Assembly: GCA_002900535.1 (NCBI GenBank)
Contig: MUGC01000066.1
Coordinates: forward strand, 1 to 10,287
DNA: 10,287 nucleotides
Direction of reading: 5' to 3'
From: Thermoplasmata archaeon M9B1D
GTDB taxonomy: Archaea > Thermoplasmatota > E2 > DHVEG-1
Part shown: positions 1 through 5,202 of the stretch, one piece after another
Layout of the letters: every line of letters starts with the position of its first letter
Numbering within the stretch: position 1 is the stretch's first letter
Program-made: the position numbers and the translations under genes
The notes under the pieces: generated by a model
Database searches by the model: none
Told to the model about the DNA's origin: nothing
The model's input: the letters and a program-made list of their open reading frames with translations, nothing else

Positions 1-522
1 AATGTCAATTAATGTGGCTAATTCCCAGAAGAAAAATTTTCCTTCAAGACCAAAAACCACTGCAGAACTATAAAAATAAGCAATTGAAATTGCAACTGCA
101 ATAAGTGTCATCATCCCAGGTGATTTATTTTTCAATTCAGATCCCAGGCCTTTTAGAAATGGCCAACCTCCATACAAAAAGATAAAAGATGATAGTATGA
201 ATAAAACATAATTGCTCCAAGTGAAAGTAAAATCAAACCCTATAAACTCCTGGATCAAGGGTGAAAGAATCAGTATTGGAACTGTGACAATTAGTGAAAT
301 AATGAATCTTTTTTTGAAATCTTTCATCATCATCTTATGATGAGCTGTATGATCGTGGTGACTCTGATGTTTATGTTGCCTATGTTCTCCTTCTTTTTTA
401 TGTTCATGCTCCATTTTCGTATGTTGTTCATGATTCATCTTGGAATGATTTATATCATCTATTTTTTCATGATTATTATGTGATTTCATATTTTGAAAAT
501 CAGTTTTGTTATGTTTTTCCAT
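1..522 (-). CDS. copB: CopB-type Cu+/Ag+ P1B-ATPase, N-terminal part (runs off left edge)
   Basis: This is the first 174 codons of a heavy-metal P-type ATPase that would export copper or silver across the membrane using ATP; the gene continues beyond base 1. Reading frame and start (ATG at 520-522) are supported by AAGAGG at 530-535, 7 bases upstream. Residues 1-66 are a hydrophilic His/Met-rich metal-binding tail with about 17 histidines, many as xHxxH and HHxH patterns, in place of the CxxC ferredoxin-like domains of CopA. Then come four hydrophobic stretches: RFIISLIVTVPILIL, YVLFILSSFIFLYGG, MTLIAVAISIAYFYSSA and the start of FFWELATLIDI. The 'SPGMMTLIAVAI..FFWELATLIDI' region is characteristic of the CopB subgroup. 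The catalytic DKTGT, CPH metal site and ATP-binding domains fall outside the window, so substrate (Cu or Ag) is assigned by family resemblance only. Confidence 0.9.
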   Translation of the reverse strand, partial: MEKHNKTDFQNMKSHNNHEKIDDINHSKMNHEQHTKMEHEHKKEGEHRQHKHQSHHDHTAHHKMMMKDFKKRFIISLIVTVPILILSPLIQEFIGFDFTFTWSNYVLFILSSFIFLYGGWPFLKGLGSELKNKSPGMMTLIAVAISIAYFYSSAVVFGLEGKFFFWELATLIDI

Positions 523-573
523 ATATTTTCCTCTTATTTTAAATCTATAAGAAATCTTTTCACTGATATTATT

Positions 574-604
574 AATTACCGACTGGTAATTGTATTAAAT
601 AAAC
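574..604 (-). promoter_or_regulatory. copB promoter with candidate metal-responsive operator
   Basis: AATTACCGACTGGTAATT (574-591) is an 18-bp inverted repeat with perfect 7-bp arms around GACT. A TATA-like TTTATTTAATA reads on the minus strand at about 593-604, placing a transcript start near 573. The palindrome would then sit between TATA box and start site, where a bound repressor would block transcription of copB. A role in copper response is inferred from position next to a copper pump; the cognate regulator is not in the window. Confidence 0.45.
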
Positions 605-704
605 TTTTCGTTATAATAATTTAAAATTGACTTTATTTTGTATTAATATGGAATATTTAATCTTAGAAAACCTTAAAAAAACAAATAGGTTATAATAAAA
701 ATAT

Positions 705-920
705 ATGGTTCAAAAAGATAAATCAATTGATGCTGATACATTTGGTAATTCTTGGGTTATTTTTTCCTCTTCTCTTTTTGTAATATTTTTGGTTTTACAT
801 TATACAATGAACAATGATTTATGGGGAGGATTAGCAGCTTTTTTTATAAGTTTGTTTTTAGTTATTGTTTATTGTTTGATTTCTGGTTTTAAAAACCGGC
901 AAAATAAAAAAGAGGTTTAA
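705..920 (+). CDS. small membrane protein with two transmembrane helices
   Basis: A 71-residue protein not recognised as any named family. Residues 1-15 are polar (MVQKDKSIDADTFGN), followed by hydrophobic segments at about 16-34 (SWVIFSSSLFVIFLVLHYT) and 40-62 (WGGLAAFFISLFLVIVYCLISGF), then a basic tail FKNRQNKKEV. This predicts two membrane helices with both termini probably cytoplasmic. It is transcribed divergently from the copB-type ATPase across a 182-bp gap, so it could belong to the same copper locus, but no metal-binding residues stand out. The start has no strong ribosome site; an AT-rich TATA-like stretch lies near 652-661. The amino-acid pattern is convincing for a small membrane protein and the frame is intact. 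Confidence 0.6.
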   Translation: MVQKDKSIDADTFGNSWVIFSSSLFVIFLVLHYTMNNDLWGGLAAFFISLFLVIVYCLISGFKNRQNKKEV

Positions 921-949
921 AAAAAATTTTAGATTTTCAATGATATTAT

Positions 950-1130
950 AGTAGAAAATGGTAATGTAATCGCTATGCTATGTTGTGCTTATTATTTTTA
1001 AAAATGTCAAAATCTTATTTTTATGAAATAGTTAAATCAAGGGATTTATACCCGCGGGTGCTAAAGCTCGACGGGAGCATAACCCTATTTTTTCTCCTGT
1101 TGAAAAATAATAAAAATATCATTTTCTACT
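950..1130. repeat. 181-bp segment bounded by 11-bp inverted repeats
   Basis: AGTAGAAAATG at 950-960 is the exact reverse complement of CATTTTCTACT at 1120-1130. The right arm ends exactly where the 92-bp repeat copy (1039-1130) ends, so the repeat boundary and inverted-repeat boundary coincide. This is what a small non-autonomous element (MITE-like) would look like. However, no target-site duplication is visible, and the second copy near 4053 lacks a matching left arm. Confidence 0.35.
1039..1130. repeat. 92-bp interspersed repeat, copy A
   Basis: Aligns without gaps to 4053-4144 with 5 substitutions (about 95% identity) in the same orientation. It begins AAGGGATTTATACCC and includes the core CTCGACGGGAGCATAACCC, then a T-run and the arm TTTTTC-tcctgtt-GAAAAA. 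Within it, GCTC-GACGG-GAGC (1066-1078) and ACCC-GC-GGGT (1050-1059) can form stem-loops. It lies in the gap between the small membrane protein and the 3' end of the PKD gene. Identity: noncoding repeat, either a structured RNA or a mobile-element end; not recognised. Confidence 0.75.
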
Positions 1131-1144
1131 GAAACTTGAAAAAA

Positions 1145-1180
1145 GGGGATTTGTACCCAAAAAAAGTTAAGGGCAAGTTT
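1145..1180 (-). terminator. probable terminator of the PKD gene
   Basis: Just beyond the minus-strand stop at 1190, the minus strand reads two T-runs (AACTTTTTTTGGG and CCCCTTTTTTC). They are framed by AAACTTG (1132-1138) and CAAGTTT (1174-1180), and GGGG/CCC arms sit between. Archaeal termination relies on T-runs, so this is a plausible end for that transcript. It is not proof. Confidence 0.35.
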
Positions 1181-1189
1181 TTTTAGTGA

Positions 1190-2917
1190 TTATACTTCTT
1201 TTATACCAACTTTAAAACAATTACCAAAATATCTGCCACCAACATATATGCCATTGAAATCTTTTACACCAATATAATTAAACTTAGAACCAAAATAATT
1301 CATATAAACATATTTTTCCCCTAATGTGCCAAGGAGATCCCCTTCCCATGATCTTACACCATCAGATCCATTAACCCAAACCCAACCATATGAAGGAGAC
1401 AAAGTTCTTTCAGAATAAATATCATTATAAGTAAAATAAACACAACCTATAGATATATCAGATGATTGATAAGCATGAACTAAAAAACTCCTAATAAAAC
1501 TACATACAGAACAAAGATTTTCTACATTTTGTATTAAACTATCAATAAATTTAGCAATAGCCCTGTTAGGATTAAATAAATTATACAAATTTAACAAAAA
1601 ATCAATTATTTCATCACAAAAAGGAGTACCACCATAAAAACGATTCAATGCAGTTCCAACAATCTCATAAAAAGGAATAATTTCTACGAGAACATAACCA
1701 GTATTAATCCTACCTTCACCATCTTTAACCATTAAACTAACATTAAAAGTACCCCCAGATTTGAATTCATGTACAGGATTCCTAAGAGAAGATACGCTAC
1801 CATCATCAAAATCCCAAAACCAAGTAAATGGTGGATCACCTCCACAAACATCACCGTAAAATTGAACTGAATCCTCAGGGTAATAAACTCCATTCTCAAA
1901 ACTTGCATAAACCTGAATAGTTGAATATATTTCAAAAGGAACTATATCTGTATCACTATCACCATTTACATCATTAACACTTAAACTAATATTATAAACA
2001 CCAGGTGAACTAAAAAGATGTACAGGGTTCTGCTCAGTGCTGATACTACCATCATCAAAATCCCAAAAACGAGTAAACGGTGGTTCACCACCATAAATAT
2101 CGCCATAAAACTGAATCATTTCATCAATAAGATAACAATCATCATCAAACCTAATATCAGCAGCAATAGTAATAGCATCGAGAACAATCTCACCTACATA
2201 CATATAAGAACCATGATAAATATCATGTTTTATACCCTGCCATTTATCAAGAGTAATAGTCACATTTATAGGAATATCCTCAAAAAAAATACCACCAGAA
2301 ACCTGCCAACTACCATCAGATAGAACTATTCCCTCAGCAGTACCATACTCGGTACTAACCTCAACAAGGGCACCAGCTGGAATGTCACCATTAATTATAA
2401 TCGCCTTACCAATGACTATGCCATTTAAAGAACACTCTCCTCTATTCTCAGGACAAATATTAAAAGAACTAAAAGACGAAAGTGCTATAGGAATCTTAAA
2501 AGATGGGGTTTCCCTAAGTCCAGAGATTTTCACAAAATTTTCATTATTATCCTCTAACTCATCATCATTAGATTTAACCCTACAAGGATAATTAACGAGT
2601 TTCTGAGCTTCCTCAATATTAATTCCTCTGAGAATACCATATTCATCCAATTGTACTACAGCATCATTAAAAACTACTTCTGTGTTAGAACCATTTTCTA
2701 ATTTACTTCTCATATCAATAAAAAGTTTATCAACATTATTTGCAATTTCTTTTGTAAGTAAAACAGTATATTTATCACCATTTAACCCACAAATTTCAAC
2801 ATCAATTTTTACTAAATCATCATCTTTATTTTTTATTATTTTTGAATTAATAGAAGATACAAAAATTTGTCCGATAAACAAACTTATAATTATTACGACA
2901 ACTACTTTTCGTAACAT
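1190..2917 (-). CDS. secreted protein with two PKD domains
   Basis: A 575-residue exported protein. Residues 1-22 form a signal peptide (basic LRK, then VVVVIIISLFIGQIFVSS). Residues 35-110 form a soluble N-terminal region, including EICGLNGDKYTVLLTKE and VVFNDAVVQLDEYGI, that I associate with Thermoplasmata secreted proteins. A beta-rich segment follows at 160-250. PKD domain 1 spans about 254-332 and PKD domain 2 about 334-416. Both carry the hallmark FWDFDDGS and NPVHxF followed by a VNDVNGD or VKDGEG strand. The C-terminal 160 residues (about 417-575) are unlike the PKD units, contain Cys 434, 469, 472, 492 and 567, and are not recognised. PKD domains mediate binding on cell surfaces; no catalytic domain is seen. 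The ribosome site AGGTGGAGGT lies at 2921-2930, immediately upstream. It appears monocistronic, with its own promoter near 2956-2993. Confidence 0.85.
   Translation of the reverse strand: MLRKVVVVIIISLFIGQIFVSSINSKIIKNKDDDLVKIDVEICGLNGDKYTVLLTKEIANNVDKLFIDMRSKLENGSNTEVVFNDAVVQLDEYGILRGINIEEAQKLVNYPCRVKSNDDELEDNNENFVKISGLRETPSFKIPIALSSFSSFNICPENRGECSLNGIVIGKAIIINGDIPAGALVEVSTEYGTAEGIVLSDGSWQVSGGIFFEDIPINVTITLDKWQGIKHDIYHGSYMYVGEIVLDAITIAADIRFDDDCYLIDEMIQFYGDIYGGEPPFTRFWDFDDGSISTEQNPVHLFSSPGVYNISLSVNDVNGDSDTDIVPFEIYSTIQVYASFENGVYYPEDSVQFYGDVCGGDPPFTWFWDFDDGSVSSLRNPVHEFKSGGTFNVSLMVKDGEGRINTGYVLVEIIPFYEIVGTALNRFYGGTPFCDEIIDFLLNLYNLFNPNRAIAKFIDSLIQNVENLCSVCSFIRSFLVHAYQSSDISIGCVYFTYNDIYSERTLSPSYGWVWVNGSDGVRSWEGDLLGTLGEKYVYMNYFGSKFNYIGVKDFNGIYVGGRYFGNCFKVGIKEV
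1771..1870 (-). repeat. tandem PKD-encoding repeat, unit 2
   Basis: Pairs with 2020-2119 at an exact 249-bp (83-codon) offset. The DNA is strongly conserved over the FWDFDDGS/GGDPPF-coding stretch, so this is an internal duplication of the PKD module rather than chance domain similarity. Confidence 0.7.
2020..2119 (-). repeat. tandem PKD-encoding repeat, unit 1
   Basis: Partner of 1771-1870. The longest near-identical run encodes the aromatic-rich FWDFDDGS strand and the preceding GGEPPF turn. Confidence 0.7.
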
Positions 2918-2955
2918 ATTACCTCCACCTCTCTCAGATACAAATCCAGATAGGA

Positions 2956-2993
2956 GTATTTAAAAAATATGTCAATACTTGTCATATATTGAC
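2956..2993 (-). promoter_or_regulatory. promoter and upstream inverted repeat of the PKD gene
   Basis: On the minus strand TTTTTTAAATACT (about 2956-2968) is a TATA box that would start transcription near 2935, giving a leader of about 18 bases containing the strong ribosome site. Directly upstream, GTCAATA (2971-2977) and TATTGAC (2987-2993) are perfect 7-bp inverted arms, 9 bases apart. TGACA on the minus strand recurs there at 10-bp spacing. A site just upstream of the TATA box suits an activator or a modulator of TFB binding. Confidence 0.4.
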
Positions 2994-3048
2994 GAAAATA
3001 GTAAGTTTTGTTCTGATTTCATTTTTAAAAAAAGAAAAAAAGAGATGT

Positions 3049-3603
3049 TTAAGGAAATAAAATAAAATAAAATTCTCTCTCGTTAATAATCATTCCCCAT
3101 AGATGGTATCTACCTGTTATTATCTTATGATAATTCATGAAAATAGAATCATCTAAATTGCTTATTTTGTAATGATTTAAATTTTCGTTAGAATAACCTC
3201 TTATTAACTGTGTGACTTTGAAATTTAGATTATTTTCAATTAGATCGCCTTTTAAACCTGTATGACCATTTGAATCTGTAAAGGGAGTACCACTTGTTGC
3301 ATCATAAACTTCAGCATCGCAAATTTGTTTTGTATTCTGAATGATTTTATACCAACCTGGAGAAATTTCATTTTTGTTTAATACCCATGTTTCTGTGCCT
3401 GAATAATGTAATAATACTGGTTGTCCATAATACAGATTAACCCCATTTTCATACTGGAATTCCCACTTATTAATTAATAATGGAATATCTGCTACACCTA
3501 TCATCCTTTTTTGATTTTGTTTTATAGTCATTGCCGGTAAACTTGTCAAAGCCAGTAGAACAAAAAGAGAAATAACCCCAAAACATATTATTTTCTTGTG
3601 CAT
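3049..3603 (-). CDS. secreted protein of unknown family
   Basis: A 184-residue protein not recognised. Residues 1-24 are a signal peptide (MHKK, then IICFGVISLFVLLALTSLPA). The mature part is rich in Tyr, Asn and Trp, with likely beta strands (INKWEFQYENGVNLYYG, GTETWVLNKN, GWYKIIQNTK), a single Cys (95), and no repeat or metal motif. This suggests a small extracellular beta-sandwich type protein. The start is fixed by a very strong ribosome site, AGGAGGTAAA at 3611-3620. The hydrophobic C-terminus (EREFYFILFP) is encoded by an AAATA microsatellite, so the natural end could vary. Its promoter shares a 56-bp module with the beta-helix protein gene at 6716-8308. Confidence 0.7.
   Translation of the reverse strand: MHKKIICFGVISLFVLLALTSLPAMTIKQNQKRMIGVADIPLLINKWEFQYENGVNLYYGQPVLLHYSGTETWVLNKNEISPGWYKIIQNTKQICDAEVYDATSGTPFTDSNGHTGLKGDLIENNLNFKVTQLIRGYSNENLNHYKISNLDDSIFMNYHKIITGRYHLWGMIINEREFYFILFP
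3055..3074. repeat. 5-bp tandem repeat in the C-terminal codons
   Basis: T occurs at 3058, 3063, 3068 and 3073 in an otherwise A-only run (AAATA units), overlapping the last seven codons of the 184-residue secreted protein. Slippage by one unit would change the reading frame and C-terminus. Confidence 0.6.
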
Positions 3604-3676
3604 AATTTTCTTTACCTCCTTAATTTTTATAAAATAATAATAAATTAATTAAATTTAAATTTTACTATATAATAAA

Positions 3677-3732
3677 ATCTTATATGTAACAAATTTAAAA
3701 AAATAACACTCGGAAACAACAAAATGTAAAAA
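3677..3732 (-). promoter_or_regulatory. shared promoter module, copy 1 (upstream of the 184-residue secreted protein)
   Basis: Aligns gap-free to 8387-8442 with 46 of 56 positions identical. It contains the TATA box (TATAAG on the minus strand, 3679-3685) and a distal block AAACAACAAAATGTAAAAA (3714-3732, written on the plus strand) that is identical in both copies. The 9 bases between distal block and T-rich part are not conserved. Predicted transcript start is near 3656, leaving a leader of about 53 bases with a strong ribosome site. Confidence 0.6.
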
Positions 3733-3774
3733 AAGATTGGATAATGTTCTTTCTAAAAATACACACTATACATA

Positions 3775-3894
3775 TTACGTGAAATCTTCAAAAGTTGGTT
3801 GTATATTTTCAATCCAAATTATTGATGCTTTACAAAAATCGCATACACAATCTGAATTATTGGTTTGCTTTTTACCACAAATAGAGCATAACAT
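3775..3894 (-). CDS. 39-residue zinc-ribbon microprotein
   Basis: A short intact frame starting MLCSICGKK. Cys3-x2-Cys6 and Cys18-x2-Cys21 (with extra Cys16) form a two-knuckle zinc ribbon, followed by an acidic/aromatic tail (IIWIENIQPTFEDFT). Such small ribbons bind one zinc and typically contact nucleic acid or a protein partner; the partner is unknown here. A TATA-like TTTAAATAAG lies near 3925-3937 on the minus strand. That would start the transcript about 10 bases before the ATG, so no ribosome site is expected and none is seen. The gene stands alone between the secreted-protein promoter and the 92-bp repeat. Confidence 0.6.
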   Translation of the reverse strand: MLCSICGKKQTNNSDCVCDFCKASIIWIENIQPTFEDFT

Positions 3895-4052
3895 TTTTAT
3901 TACTGTATAATTACAAGTAAAGTATCTTATTTAAATTTTATCCGAATAATTCGTTACAATAAGTTTTAGCATTTTTTCAAAGAAAGGAAAAATAGAGATT
4001 TATAGGGGGCGTAAGTTGAACCCTCTCCCCATACACTCAAAATAAATAATCT

Positions 4053-4144
4053 AAGGGATTTATACCCGTGGATGCTAAATCTCGACGGGAGCATAACCCT
4101 ATTTTTTCTCCTGTTGAAAAATAACAAAAATATCATTTTTTACT
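4053..4144. repeat. 92-bp interspersed repeat, copy B
   Basis: Same length and orientation as 1039-1130, with substitutions only in the first hairpin (two), before CTCG (one), in the A-rich stretch (one) and in the last arm (one). On the minus strand the G-to-A change in hairpin 1 becomes a G-U wobble, mildly favouring a minus-strand RNA. Similarity stops abruptly at ...TTTTACT, the same boundary as copy A. Just upstream (about 3993-4030) a related string GAGATTTATAGGGGG occurs. Confidence 0.75.
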
Positions 4145-4201
4145 AATGTTAAAAAAAAAAAGATTTTTCCATGTGTAATATAAGTAGAGAAATCTATTTG
4201 C

Positions 4202-4217
4202 ATAGAACATGTTCTAT
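4202..4217. promoter_or_regulatory. 16-bp perfect palindrome
   Basis: ATAGAACATGTTCTAT reads identically on both strands with no spacer. It lies in the gene-poor stretch between repeat copy B and the TGACA cluster. It has the form of a dimeric repressor site, but no gene start is adjacent, so its role is open. Confidence 0.4.
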
Positions 4218-4253
4218 ATTATATAATTTGTACACACAAAGATAACATCAAAT

Positions 4254-4355
4254 TGACATAAAAAATGACAGAAAAATGACAGATTTTTAAAGAGAAAATG
4301 AAAGAAATTGAATGAAAATGACATAAAATTGAATGGATTTTGAAAACAATTGACA
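4254..4355. repeat. cluster of five same-strand TGACA motifs
   Basis: TGACA begins at 4254, 4266, 4277, 4319 and 4351, each preceded by T or A in A-rich DNA. Spacings are 12, 11, 42 and 32, close to whole helical turns. AAATTGAATG also repeats twice between 4305 and 4336. The strand is strongly purine-biased. It could be an iteron-like binding array or simple AT-rich drift. Confidence 0.35.
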
Positions 4356-4377
4356 GATAAATTGCAATCATTATATT

Positions 4378-4500
4378 TTAAAAAGAAAAAAATAAGAATT
4401 TTATTGAGCCCATGGAAAATAACGCGGAGATTATCGACGAGAAAAGTGATGAAAATCGACGAATAAACGCGCTCATCATAACCATTAGATCATAATCCAT
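4378..4500 (-). other. short segment open on both strands; doubtful microprotein
   Basis: On the minus strand 4378-4500 encodes 40 residues (MDYDLMVMM, then Ser/Phe-rich) with TTAAATATT about 22 bases before the ATG. On the plus strand 4412-4495 encodes 27 residues (MENNAEIIDEKSDENRR...) with purine-first codons. The segment is richer in GC than its surroundings and contains AACGCG and ATCGACGA twice each. The two frames exclude each other as classic genes. It may be a real small gene on one strand, a gene remnant, or an RNA. Confidence 0.25.
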
Positions 4501-4614
4501 CTTTAACGAAAAAAAACAATATTTAATGGTAAATTAGTGTTCCCTTCCAGACGGGGCCATAACCTTGTTATAAACTCTGATAATTACAAAATATAGATTA
4601 ACTATCTGAAAATG

Positions 4615-5202
4615 TTACTTAATGATATCATCGTAACAGATATCTGTAAGTTCTTGAATTGTTTTAGTGGCATTGAGTTTAATAAAACGTTTTCCTTTAC
4701 AAATATTTAAATAATTTTTATGAACTTTTTCTAAAAAATCAACTTTTTCAAAAGGAATTAAATTATCACGATTCTGAATACGAGCAACAGAATCGGAAGG
4801 GGTAATAACAAACAAAAAAGTTCTTTCTGGAATGATAATACGATTTTTTGATAAATCCTGTAACCATTTGATAGGATCATCTACCAAATCTTCCATTTGT
4901 GCACCCTGATACGCATATGTGGATTCAGCATATCTATCACATAAAACAATTTTACCGCTATCAAGCCATTTTTGAATTTTTTTACAATGATCCGCACGAT
5001 CTGCGATAAAAGTAAAAGCTGTTACAAATGGATCAGATTTTGTCTTAATACATTTCTGAACAATTTTTCCAATCCAACTATTAGTAGGCTCAAAAGTTAA
5101 AACAACATCATAATCATTAGATTTAAGCGTTTCAAACACTGTTTTAATAATAGTTGATTTACCAGAACCATCTATTCCTTCAAACGTTACAAAATGTTTC
5201 AT
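4615..5202 (-). CDS. tmk: thymidylate kinase (dTMP kinase)
   Basis: A 195-residue cytoplasmic enzyme that phosphorylates dTMP to dTDP with ATP, feeding dTTP synthesis. The P-loop GIDGSGKST is at residues 9-17. The substrate-binding FEPT is at 37-40, FIADRADH at 65-72, and the DRY motif of thymidylate kinases at 89-91 (CDRYAESTYAYQGA). The Arg-bearing LID region follows near 140-150. Length is normal for the family. The start codon directly follows the priL stop codon (TAAATG), so the two are translated from one operon. GAAGGAG at 5214-5220, inside the priL end, provides the ribosome site. Confidence 0.93.
   Translation of the reverse strand: MKHFVTFEGIDGSGKSTIIKTVFETLKSNDYDVVLTFEPTNSWIGKIVQKCIKTKSDPFVTAFTFIADRADHCKKIQKWLDSGKIVLCDRYAESTYAYQGAQMEDLVDDPIKWLQDLSKNRIIIPERTFLFVITPSDSVARIQNRDNLIPFEKVDFLEKVHKNYLNICKGKRFIKLNATKTIQELTDICYDDIIK

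Noticed and set aside
2018..2963. Plus-strand open frames across the PKD gene
   Set aside because: Antisense shadows; the minus frame has signal peptide, PKD motifs and a ribosome site.
3966..4094. 42-codon minus-strand ORF starting MLPSRFS inside repeat copy B (a 19-codon version occurs in copy A)
   Set aside because: All three substitutions between copies in the shared codons change the amino acid and the frames diverge outside the repeat, so there is no sign of protein constraint.
4405..4412. TGAGCCCA as the missing 3' acceptor end of the broken tRNA (pairs with GGGCTCG allowing one G-U)
   Set aside because: The bases before it are AT-rich and contain no T-arm, and it lies 2.2 kb upstream of the 5' part; chance match.
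4441..4500. C/D-box guide RNA: GTGATGA at 4446-4452 resembles a C box
   Set aside because: No CTGA D or D' box follows within the expected distance on that strand, nor on the other strand.
4154..4600. Replication origin next to the primase operon
   Set aside because: AT-rich repeats are present but there are no recognisable origin-recognition boxes and no Orc1/Cdc6 gene; kept only as a low-interest observation.
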